Positions 1 through 5,536 of a stretch of 5,577 nt of DNA are shown one piece after another. This stretch comes from Rikenellaceae bacterium (lineage in GTDB: Bacteria > Bacteroidota > Bacteroidia > Bacteroidales > Rikenellaceae): the NCBI GenBank assembly GCA_020859745.1, contig JAJBVQ010000138.1:1-5577 (forward strand). Reading direction: 5' to 3'. Position numbers and translations under genes: made by a program. The first letter of the stretch is position 1. Every line of letters starts with the position of its first letter. The notes under the pieces are model-generated. The model was not told the DNA's origin, searched no databases, and worked only from the letters and a program-made list of their open reading frames with translations.

Positions 1-2532
1 CACGTAAATAATATCCCGCAACCCCTCGATGCGCCCCAGCCCCAGCGCCGACTCCGCATAGAGTATGGCCCCGTCCGGGCTCGCCTCCGGCGACGACCAG
101 TCCAGCCGGTCGTGCTGCACCGCCGCCGCGATCGGCCTGATTTGCAGGAAATTGAAAATCTTCTCATGCCCGTACGGCACGTCCATGTTCACCGCGAACT
201 CGATCTCCACCGGCGACTTCATCTCCTCCGTCCCGATTCGCAGCAAATCCCGTAAAATCTCCGCCAGCGGGAACGTGTCGTACTTCAGGATCTGGGCGAA
301 CGTGATCAGCTTGCGCCCCTTTTCGTTCGGCGAATCGCTCACCGACTGATTCAGCGCATCCCACGTCGAAGCCACATACTTCATATTCCGGAACCCCGCC
401 GCCTTCGGGATCTCGAACTTCACCAGGTTCACCGCATCATCCGTCGACGTCCTCAGCTTCGACGGGTCGAGCGACAGGGCATACATCACCCGCTGCGTGT
501 CGCGCAGCATCAGCTCCGGCGTCGAGAGCTGCAACACATGCTTCGGGTAGGCCGGCGAGAAACGCAGCGTGATGCCCCCCTCGACCACCAGCTTACCCAG
601 CCCCAAAGCGATATTGGCGATCCCGTCCTCCGGCTTTTCGTCCCCGATCGGGTAGAAATTGAGCGACCGCGCCACCCCCGACAAGGTCGGGAAGAAATAG
701 CCGCCGTCCTCCGTCCCGCAGATCTCCTGGATCACCACGGCCATCTTTTCGTCCGCCAGGCTGTTGGAACTCGCCTCGATGTAGGCCCGGCTGGCCCGGT
801 AGTAGACCGAGGCATAGACCCCCTTGATCGCCTTGCCCAGCATCCGGATCATCTGGTCCTCGTTGTCCACGCGCGGCACCATATAGGTGGAGTAGATACC
901 CGCGAAGGGCTGGAAATGCGAATCCTCCAGCTTCGAGCTGGAACGCACCGCCAGCGGCCGCTTCACATTGCGCAGGAACACCCGCAAATCCTCCACCACC
1001 TTGTCCGGCAGCCGCGAGCCGGAGAACTCCGAAAGGATGTCCGAGTCGTCCATATCCTCGCTCTGGATATATTGCAGGCCGTTTTCGGCGATAAAGCGGT
1101 CGAAATGGTCGGTGGCCAGCACTAGCGTCCGGGGAATGGTGACCCGCACCCCGTCCCACTTGTCGTAGAGCTTGTACTCCTCCAGCATATTGCCGATAAA
1201 GGCCAGCCCGCGCGCCTTGCCGCCCAGCGAGCCGCTGCCGCTGCGGGCGAAGCTGATGAACTGGTTGTAAGTCTCCGGCACGAATTCGGCCACCACGCCC
1301 TGTCCCATCTGCCGCCGGTAGCCCTTGATGGCGCCGAGGATGAACTCCCGCATCTCTTCCGGGTCGTCGAAAGTGCTGTTGGTCACGGCCCGCAGCATAT
1401 GGGCCAGCGAGAATATCCCCCGCGCGTAGAGCCATTTCGAGAGCATGTTCCGGGCCGTGTAGTAGGTCATGATATCGGTCGGGATGCGCTCCACCGCCTC
1501 CTGCATCTGCCCCAGGTCGTGCACCCGCGCCACCTCGGCGCCGGTCAGCGGGTCGTAAAAGACGAAATCGCCGAAGGCCATGCGCCGGTTGATGAAGTCG
1601 GCCAGCTCGCGCAGCAGGTGCTTGGATTTCTTGTGGATAAAGTCGGCACCCATCTCCGCCGCGTCGCGCTGGTGTTCGATGCTTGTGGATTGCAGCACGA
1701 TCGGCATGGTGGGCCGGTCGGCGAGCACGTGGCGGCACAGTTCCAGCCCCGCGCAAGGGTCAATCTCGCCCAGTTCTTCGCCGCGCCGGAACGAGACGTC
1801 GGAGATGATCCCCAGCAGGTTGTCTTTATAGAGTTCGTAGTTCCGGATCGCTTCGTCGTAGGAGCGGGCGAAGAGGATCTTGGGTCTGGCCCGCTTGCGC
1901 AGCATCCGTTGTTGTTCGTTGAGCGCCTCGCGGACGAATTCGTTGCTTTGCTGGATGACGATGCGGTAGAGGTCGGGCAGGTAGGCGGAGTAGAACCGCA
2001 CGTTATCCTCGACCAGCAAAATAGCCTGCACGCCGATCCCAAGGATGTCCTCGCGGGCGTTCATCTTGTCTTCGAGCATCTTGATGATGGCGAGGATCAG
2101 GTCGGCGTTGCCCTGCCAGCTGAACATGTAGTCGATTGCGGCGGTGTCGGCTTCCAGCACGCGCCGGGCCACTTCGCGCGAGAAGGAGCTGAGCAGCACG
2201 AACGGAATGCCGGGATAGGCCTGCCGCACTTTCCGCGAGAAGGTGAATACGTCCATCTCGCCGATGTTGAACATGGTGATGATCAGGTCGAAGGTTTCTC
2301 CTTTGCCGAGCAGTTCGAGGGCTTCGAACCCGGAGCTGACGCGGGTGAAAGTGGGGGGATTGGTCAGGCTCAGGTCGCTGTATTCGCGGACGATCTGGGC
2401 TTCGATATGGCCGTCCTCCTCCAGCGTGAACTGGTCGTAGGAGCTGCACACGAGCAGGATGCGGGTGATGCGTTGCTGCATCAGGTTATGGAAATCGATG
2501 TCCACGAAGAATTTCTCGCTGTACTTCGCCAT
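1..2532 (-). CDS. Receiver-like / PEP-pyruvate-binding (PPDK_N ATP-grasp) fusion protein, 3' end outside window
   Basis: The frame is open from the ATG at 2532 to the left edge: 844 codons with no stop, so the C-terminus is missing. Residues about 22-158 form a receiver-like fold, but Met87 sits where the phospho-acceptor Asp is expected (DLIITMFNIGEMD), so it looks inactive. Residues about 168-310 form a second receiver-like domain (ILLVEDN, GIISDVSF, HKKSK) that keeps a candidate acceptor, Asp245. Residues about 431-801 match the ATP-grasp nucleotide-binding domain of PEP synthase and pyruvate,phosphate dikinase: SLGGKARGL (435-443), PLAVRSSSKLEDS (526-538), QPFAGIYSTY (541-550), GLGKLVVEGG (644-653), EIEFAVN (776-782) and FLQIRPI (795-801). 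I recognise this as a Bacteroidota family often annotated as PEP synthase. Whether it carries the phosphohistidine and PEP domains cannot be seen here, so the reaction is unproven. The start has an A-rich upstream region and no clear Shine-Dalgarno. It is divergent from the gene at 2897. Confidence 0.9.
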   Translation of the reverse strand, partial: MAKYSEKFFVDIDFHNLMQQRITRILLVCSSYDQFTLEEDGHIEAQIVREYSDLSLTNPPTFTRVSSGFEALELLGKGETFDLIITMFNIGEMDVFTFSRKVRQAYPGIPFVLLSSFSREVARRVLEADTAAIDYMFSWQGNADLILAIIKMLEDKMNAREDILGIGVQAILLVEDNVRFYSAYLPDLYRIVIQQSNEFVREALNEQQRMLRKRARPKILFARSYDEAIRNYELYKDNLLGIISDVSFRRGEELGEIDPCAGLELCRHVLADRPTMPIVLQSTSIEHQRDAAEMGADFIHKKSKHLLRELADFINRRMAFGDFVFYDPLTGAEVARVHDLGQMQEAVERIPTDIMTYYTARNMLSKWLYARGIFSLAHMLRAVTNSTFDDPEEMREFILGAIKGYRRQMGQGVVAEFVPETYNQFISFARSGSGSLGGKARGLAFIGNMLEEYKLYDKWDGVRVTIPRTLVLATDHFDRFIAENGLQYIQSEDMDDSDILSEFSGSRLPDKVVEDLRVFLRNVKRPLAVRSSSKLEDSHFQPFAGIYSTYMVPRVDNEDQMIRMLGKAIKGVYASVYYRASRAYIEASSNSLADEKMAVVIQEICGTEDGGYFFPTLSGVARSLNFYPIGDEKPEDGIANIALGLGKLVVEGGITLRFSPAYPKHVLQLSTPELMLRDTQRVMYALSLDPSKLRTSTDDAVNLVKFEIPKAAGFRNMKYVASTWDALNQSVSDSPNEKGRKLITFAQILKYDTFPLAEILRDLLRIGTEEMKSPVEIEFAVNMDVPYGHEKIFNFLQIRPIAAAVQHDRLDWSSPEASPDGAILYAESALGLGRIEGLRDIIYV

Positions 2533-2556
2533 TTTATTGCTATTTTTGCTTTAAAT

Positions 2557-2575
2557 GTTCGGTTAATCGACAGTT
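2557..2575 (-). repeat. Inverted copy 1 of a 19/20-bp motif, 24 nt before the minus-strand gene
   Basis: The plus strand reads GTTCGGTTAATCGACAGTT. In the sense of the minus-strand gene it is AACTGTC, then GA, then TTAACCGAAC, ending 24 nt before the ATG at 2532. It matches the copy at 2854-2873 except for a small change and one-base length difference in the middle. It could be a shared promoter or operator, or the left terminal inverted repeat of a MITE-like element. Confidence 0.75.
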
Positions 2576-2576
2576 C

Positions 2577-2595
2577 GGCGAAACTCCGTTTCGCC
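2577..2595. repeat. Perfect 8-bp hairpin
   Basis: GGCGAAAC (2577-2584) and GTTTCGCC (2588-2595) are perfect reverse complements around a 3-nt loop. It lies immediately upstream of the motif at 2557-2575 relative to the minus-strand gene. No T-tract follows it in either direction, so it is not an obvious terminator. Confidence 0.7.
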
Positions 2596-2650
2596 AGCCC
2601 GGCGGGGGCACCCGCGCCCGCGCGGCAGCGCAGTTCCCTCTTATCGGAAA

Positions 2651-2722
2651 GGCGCCCGTCCGCAAAATCGCAATCATGCTTTGTTTAGCGTAAGCTAAAT
2701 ATGCAGGATTGCCGCGGGCGCC
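2651..2722. repeat. Long imperfect dyad (nested inverted repeats)
   Basis: Several nested arms share nearly the same centre near 2691: GGCGCCCG (2651-2658) with CGGGCGCC (2715-2722), GCAATC (2670-2675) with GATTGC (2707-2712), and TTTAGC (2684-2689) with GCTAAA (2694-2699) around a GTAA loop. Common centring suggests one cruciform or hairpin structure rather than chance pieces. Function unknown. Confidence 0.6.
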
Positions 2723-2776
2723 CACAGAATAGTAGTTACACCCAAAAAGATGGCAACGGCTACGCGATAGCGGCCA

Positions 2777-2841
2777 GGCCGGAGCCACCCTCGGCGGAGG
2801 CCTGCACTCGCGATGCTCATTTGGCCTCGCTGGCTCCGGCC
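2777..2841. repeat. 65-nt hairpin with 11-bp perfect outer arms (REP-like candidate)
   Basis: GGCCGGAGCCA (2777-2787) is the exact reverse complement of TGGCTCCGGCC (2831-2841). A second, inner stem pairs GCGGAGGCC (2794-2802, one bulged G) with GGCCTCGC (2823-2830). CAGGCCGGAGCC at 2775-2786 matches 11 of 12 bases of the reverse complement of 5483-5494, an arm of the other large intergenic hairpin in this window. That suggests a dispersed GC-rich palindromic repeat family. No T-tract follows. Confidence 0.6.
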
Positions 2842-2853
2842 CGCATTATACTA

Positions 2854-2873
2854 AACTGTCAAATTAACCGAAC
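2854..2873 (+). repeat. Inverted copy 2 of the 19/20-bp motif, 23 nt before the GNAT gene
   Basis: AACTGTCAAATTAACCGAAC ends 23 nt before the ATG at 2897 and is the inverted partner of 2557-2575. The nearly equal distance to the start codon in both genes favours a shared control element. Its right part also belongs to a short palindrome, AACCG-AA-CGGTT (2866-2877), which could be an operator half-site pair. The alternative is the right terminal inverted repeat of a 317-bp element; I see no clear target-site duplication outside the two copies. Confidence 0.75.
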
Positions 2874-2896
2874 GGTTTACGTAAAAGTACGCAAAT

Positions 2897-4105
2897 ATGG
2901 GGAAATACCGACTCAGGGAGATAAAAACGGCACAGGACGCGCGGGAATTTATCCGCATGGCTGAAAAAATATACGACGGCGACCCGATGTGGGTGCGGCC
3001 GCTGGACAACGACATCGAATCCGTCTTCGACCCGGCGAAAAACCCGCTGTTCCGCGACGGCGAGGCGACACGGTGGACCCTGCACGACGACACCGGGAAG
3101 ACCGTGGGCCGGATCGCCGCATTCTACAACCGCGAACTCAGCGCCCGCGAACCGCAGCCCACCGGCGGGTGCGGCTTCTTCGAATGCATCGACGACCAGC
3201 AAGCCGCCGACACCCTGTTCGACGCCGCGCGCGACTGGCTCGCCGCCCGGGGGCTGGAAGCCATGGACGGCTCCGTCAATTTCGGCGACCGCATGCAGTG
3301 GTGGGGCGTCCTGGTGGAAGGATTCACGCTGCCCCTATACGGGATGAACTACAACCCGCCGTACTACGGTAAGCTGTTCGAGGCCTACGGGTTCCGGAAC
3401 TACTTCGACCAGCATACCTACCTGCGGCGGATGGAGCTGCACGTGATGCCCGACGCGCTGTACCAGAAAGCCGAGCGGCTCTTCGCCAATCCCGACTACC
3501 GCTTCGAGCATGTGGACATGAGCGACAAGAAGAAAGTGGCGCGGGACCTGATGGAGGTGTACAACAGCGGCTGGGCCACCTTTTCCGGCGTCAAGCCGAT
3601 GGAGTTCGGCCACGCCTTGCAGATGGTCGAGACCCTCGCCCCGATCGTCGATCCCGAAGTGCTCTATTTCGCTTTTTATAAAGAGCAAGCCATCGGCTTT
3701 TTCGTGATGGTGCCCGACCTGAACCTGCTGATCCGCGATTTCAAAGGGAAATTCGGGCTGTGGCAGAAGCTCAAGCTGATGTGGCGCCTCAAAGTGCGCA
3801 AAAAGAGCGACCGGCTGTTCGGGCTGGTGTTCGGCGTGGCCGCCGAGTTCCAGGGACGGGGTATCGAGGCCGGGATGATCCGCCGCTTCGAGCTGTACGT
3901 CGAAAAGCACCCCGGGCGCTACAACTCGCTGGAGATTGCCTGGATCGGGGATTTCAACCCCCTGATGATGCGCGTGGCCGAAAGCTACGTGATGGCCCAG
4001 AAATACAAGCGGCACGTGACCTACCGCTACCTGTTCGACCGCAGCAAGCCTTTCGAGCGGGCGCCCAAACTGGGCCGGGTCAGGAACAAAAAAGAACAAT
4101 CGTAA
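2897..4105 (+). CDS. GNAT-fold N-acetyltransferase-like protein (402 aa)
   Basis: A complete 402-residue frame from ATG 2897 to TAA 4103-4105, soluble, with no signal peptide or membrane segment. The C-terminal part carries a GNAT-like acetyl-CoA binding signature, FQGRGIEAGM (318-327), after a hydrophobic strand (LFGLVFGVAAEF, 307-318). This is followed by SLEIAWIGDFNPLMMRVAES (344-363), the usual later strand and helix. The N-terminal half has conserved-looking blocks GSVNFGDRMQWWG (125-137) and PLYGMNYNPPYY (146-157), and resembles a larger GNAT-related family (about 380-400 aa) common in Bacteroidota. The length suggests two GNAT-like halves. Substrate unknown. The start has an A-rich context (GCAAAT before ATG); the next in-frame Met, at residue 21, would lose part of the N-terminal block. 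No terminator is visible between its stop and the leader ORF 24 nt downstream, so readthrough into the cysteine leader is possible. Confidence 0.85.
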   Translation: MGKYRLREIKTAQDAREFIRMAEKIYDGDPMWVRPLDNDIESVFDPAKNPLFRDGEATRWTLHDDTGKTVGRIAAFYNRELSAREPQPTGGCGFFECIDDQQAADTLFDAARDWLAARGLEAMDGSVNFGDRMQWWGVLVEGFTLPLYGMNYNPPYYGKLFEAYGFRNYFDQHTYLRRMELHVMPDALYQKAERLFANPDYRFEHVDMSDKKKVARDLMEVYNSGWATFSGVKPMEFGHALQMVETLAPIVDPEVLYFAFYKEQAIGFFVMVPDLNLLIRDFKGKFGLWQKLKLMWRLKVRKKSDRLFGLVFGVAAEFQGRGIEAGMIRRFELYVEKHPGRYNSLEIAWIGDFNPLMMRVAESYVMAQKYKRHVTYRYLFDRSKPFERAPKLGRVRNKKEQS

Positions 4106-4116
4106 AGCAAAAAGCG

Positions 4117-4124
4117 TATATTTG
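4117..4124 (+). promoter_or_regulatory. Bacteroidota -7 promoter box (TATATTTG)
   Basis: TATATTTG fits the TAnnTTTG -7 consensus of Bacteroidota housekeeping promoters exactly. The box ends 6 nt before the ATG at 4130. With usual spacing the transcript would start at about 4128-4131, on or next to the leader start codon. I do not see a TTTG-like -33 element at the right distance (the region is A-rich), so the assignment rests on the -7 box and its context. Confidence 0.6.
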
Positions 4125-4129
4125 AAGCA

Positions 4130-4258
4130 ATGAACCGCACTTACCGCCATATCCGGCCGAACGCATGCTGCTGTTGTCCCGCAGGGGACATCATCAGCAG
4201 CAGGGGTTATACCCATGCCTTGCGCCGTACCGGAATGCGCCGGAGGACGGCACCATAG
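4130..4258 (+). CDS. Cysteine-run leader peptide (42 aa), putative attenuator ORF
   Basis: ATG 4130 to TAG 4256-4258 encodes a 42-residue peptide beginning MNRTYRHIRPNACCCCPA. Residues 13-16 are four consecutive cysteines (codons TGC TGC TGT TGT, 4166-4177). Such a run is very unlikely by chance, and it lies directly upstream of a cysteine synthase gene. The rest is basic and unlike any enzyme, as expected for a leader whose translation rather than product matters. There is no Shine-Dalgarno. A -7 box 6 nt upstream implies a leaderless or nearly leaderless mRNA. The Cys codons form one arm of a hairpin, and the stop codon lies just after the antiterminator segment. Polycysteine leader ORFs acting as cysteine-responsive attenuators are known in mycobacteria; I am not aware of this one being described. 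Expression is inferred. Confidence 0.8.
   Translation: MNRTYRHIRPNACCCCPAGDIISSRGYTHALRRTGMRRRTAP
4166..4202 (+). promoter_or_regulatory. Hairpin built on the Cys codons (possible pause / 1:2 hairpin)
   Basis: TGCTGCTG (4166-4173) pairs perfectly with CAGCAGCA (4195-4202), and TGTCCC (4175-4180) pairs with GGGACA (4185-4190) around a GCAG loop. This gives 14 base pairs with a 1x4 internal loop. The 5' arm is exactly the four Cys codons plus the Pro codon, so a ribosome stalled there would prevent the hairpin. By analogy with the trp and his leaders it could pause RNA polymerase so that the ribosome can catch up. Confidence 0.75.
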
Positions 4259-4272
4259 GCTTTCAAAGGCAT
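4215..4272 (+). promoter_or_regulatory. Candidate anti-antiterminator structure
   Basis: ATGCCTT (4215-4221) pairs with AAGGCAT (4266-4272). Inside it, GCCGT (4224-4228) pairs with ACGGC (4247-4251) and CCGG (4230-4233) with CCGG (4240-4243). This structure uses bases of the antiterminator segment 4236-4244, so the two are mutually exclusive. It would favour termination when the leader is not translated. The fold was drawn by eye without energy calculation. Confidence 0.45.
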
Positions 4273-4295
4273 CTATCAACACTATTTCTGGCGCA
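4236..4295 (+). promoter_or_regulatory. Predicted antiterminator stem
   Basis: TGCGCCGGA (4236-4244) can pair with TCTGGCGCA (4287-4295): nine consecutive pairs with one G-T wobble, extendable by two wobble pairs, plus ATAG (4255-4258) with CTAT (4282-4285). The second arm is the whole 5' arm of the terminator, so the two stems exclude each other. The first arm lies inside the last codons of the leader ORF, where a ribosome at the TAG stop would cover it. Confidence 0.6.
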
Positions 4296-4338
4296 CCTCC
4301 TATTCATTTACAGATGGGACGGGCGCCGGACTTTTTTT
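4287..4338 (+). terminator. Intrinsic terminator (attenuator) ahead of cysteine synthase
   Basis: TCTGGCGC (4287-4294) pairs with GCGCCGGA (4323-4330), one T-G wobble. The inner CCTCC (4296-4300) pairs with GGA-GG of 4317-4322 with a bulged C. The stem is followed by C and then seven T (4332-4338). The T-tract ends 34 nt before the cysteine synthase ATG, which is odd for the terminator of an upstream gene but expected for an attenuator. The 16-nt loop makes it weaker than an ideal terminator. Confidence 0.75.
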
Positions 4339-4372
4339 CAATTCCGAGGCGACGTTCCGCAATTCCAAAACT

Positions 4373-5398
4373 ATGAAACCTGCGAACGACGCCCTGAAGA
4401 GGCTCGACCGGATAGCCCCGATGATCGGGAACACCCCGCTTCTCTCCATCCGATATTCCTACCGCGGCGGCCCGGCGAAAACCATCTACGCCAAGGCCGA
4501 ATACTACAACTATACGGGCAGCATCAAAGACCGCATGGCGTTCCACATCCTGCGCGAAGCCTACCGCAGCGGGCGATTGCGCGGCGGCGAGACCCTCGCC
4601 GAGGCCACCAGCGGCAACACCGGCATCTCCTTTGCAGCGCTGGGGCGGCTGCTGGGCCACCCGGTGACCATCTGCATGCCCGACTGGATGAGCGAGGAGC
4701 GCATCCGCATCCTGCAAAGTTTCGGTGCCCGGATCGAGCTGGTCAGCCGGGAGGCGGGCGGCTTTCTCGGAAGTATCGCCCGGTGCGAGGCGATGGCGCG
4801 AAACGATCGCGGCGTTTTCCTCCCCGACCAGTTCAGCAACCCCCTCAACAGTGAAGCCCATTACCGCACCACCGGCCCGGAGATCATGCGCCAGATGGAG
4901 TCGCAAGGCATGAGGCCGGACGCTTTCGTGGCCGGCGTTGGGACGGGAGGCACCGTGATGGGCATCGGCGGGTATCTGAAAACGGCGAATCCCCTTGTGA
5001 AAGTGCATCCGCTGGAACCGGCCTCGTCGCCGACCCTTTCGACGGGCCGCAAAACGGGCAGTCACCGGATACAGGGCATCTCGGACGAATTCGTTCCGGC
5101 GATTGTGGATTTGAAGGCCATGGACGGAGTTGTGGGAGTGGAGGACGGCGACGCGATCCGGATGGCGCAGATGCTGGCGCAGGAACTCGGCCTGGGCGTG
5201 GGCATCTCGTCCGGGGCCAACTTCCTCGGCGCGGTGAAATTACAGGGGAGATACGGCTACACGAGTCCGGTGACGGTCTTCCCGGACGACAACAAAAAAT
5301 ACCTGACGACCGATTACGGCGCTCCCGAACCGGAGATTAAAGGTCACCTGACGCCGGAAATCGAACTGCTGGATATGGAAGTGATTCCGCACCGGTAA
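4373..5398 (+). CDS. cysK: PLP-dependent cysteine synthase (O-acetylserine sulfhydrylase family), 341 aa
   Basis: Fold-type II PLP enzyme predicted to make cysteine from O-acetylserine (or a related activated serine) and sulfide in the cytoplasm. Key motifs are all present: GNTPLLSI (19-26), PLP-binding lysine K52 in TGSIKDRMA, substrate loop TSGNTG (79-84), DQFSNPLNSEAHYRTTGPEI (152-171), phosphate-binding loop GTGGT (190-194), EPASSPTLSTG (215-225), HRIQGISDEFVP (231-242) and GISSGAN (277-283), whose serine contacts the pyridine nitrogen. Length is slightly above the usual 300-325 because of a C-terminal extension. The start at 4373 places 18 residues before the GNTPL block, as in known enzymes; no Shine-Dalgarno is seen. 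Expression is probably controlled by the cysteine-run leader and terminator directly upstream. The symbol is by family; CysM or a cystathionine-beta-synthase-like specificity cannot be excluded from sequence alone. Confidence 0.93.
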   Translation: MKPANDALKRLDRIAPMIGNTPLLSIRYSYRGGPAKTIYAKAEYYNYTGSIKDRMAFHILREAYRSGRLRGGETLAEATSGNTGISFAALGRLLGHPVTICMPDWMSEERIRILQSFGARIELVSREAGGFLGSIARCEAMARNDRGVFLPDQFSNPLNSEAHYRTTGPEIMRQMESQGMRPDAFVAGVGTGGTVMGIGGYLKTANPLVKVHPLEPASSPTLSTGRKTGSHRIQGISDEFVPAIVDLKAMDGVVGVEDGDAIRMAQMLAQELGLGVGISSGANFLGAVKLQGRYGYTSPVTVFPDDNKKYLTTDYGAPEPEIKGHLTPEIELLDMEVIPHR

Positions 5399-5434
5399 GC
5401 ATCGGCGGCATCGAATTTTGTTTATCCCGGCATC

Positions 5435-5491
5435 GCCGTAGCCAGCGTAGTCGCAACGAAGTTGCAGGCCTACGCCCGGGATGGCTACGGC
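5435..5491. repeat. Long intergenic hairpin (REP-like candidate)
   Basis: Three nested arms: GCCGTAGCC (5435-5443) with GGCTACGGC (5483-5491), GCGTAG (5445-5450) with CTACGC (5470-5475), and GCAAC (5453-5457) with GTTGC (5461-5465) around a GAA loop. An alternative pairing is ATCCCGG (5424-5430) with CCGGGAT (5476-5482). It begins 37 nt after the cysteine synthase stop. No T-tract follows, so a terminator role is uncertain. One arm resembles that of the hairpin at 2777-2841. Confidence 0.6.
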
Positions 5492-5536
5492 CTGACCGTT
5501 GCCACGGGTCTGAACAAATCTGTTTCGAAAACCGAC

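Larger units (their letters stand above)
2533..2896. other. Divergent intergenic region, inverted-repeat rich, no convincing gene
   Basis: These 364 bases separate two divergent genes and must hold both promoters. I find no exact TAnnTTTG box for either gene. The two short open frames that overlap it (2540-2788 minus, 2701-2964 plus) have low-complexity, protein-unlike translations and no start context, so I treat the region as non-coding. It holds at least three hairpin-forming dyads (2577-2595, 2651-2722, 2777-2841) bracketed by an inverted pair of a 19/20-bp motif. The 30-35 bases next to each start codon are A/T-rich, while the interior is very GC-rich. Confidence 0.8.

Noticed and set aside
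593..2688. Long open frames on both strands overlapping the receiver/PPDK-like gene (593-1756 minus, 1399-2688 plus, 538-1125 plus and others)
   Set aside because: They are out-of-frame shadows of the high-GC gene at 1-2532: translations are Arg/Gly/Ala- or His/Val/Glu-biased and show no domain, while the true frame shows clear receiver and ATP-grasp motifs across its whole length.
2701..2964. 87-aa plus-strand frame in the divergent intergenic region
   Set aside because: It covers the palindromic hairpin and overlaps the GNAT gene start in another frame, with no start context or recognisable protein features.
3335..4282. 315-aa minus-strand frame opposite the GNAT-like gene
   Set aside because: Antisense shadow: the plus-strand frame has recognisable GNAT features, and this frame would also run through the leader and its regulatory stems.
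4130..4372. SAM riboswitch or T-box element upstream of the cysteine synthase
   Set aside because: I see no T-box consensus or SAM-riboswitch core. The Cys-codon run and competing stems explain the leader better as ribosome-mediated attenuation.
4165..4854. 229-aa plus-strand frame overlapping the leader and the cysteine synthase
   Set aside because: It crosses the terminator and then runs out of frame through the cysteine synthase, with a proline/arginine-rich translation lacking any motif.
5511..5533. AACA/TGTT dyad as a terminator after the cysteine synthase
   Set aside because: Only four base pairs and no T-tract on either strand; too weak to call.
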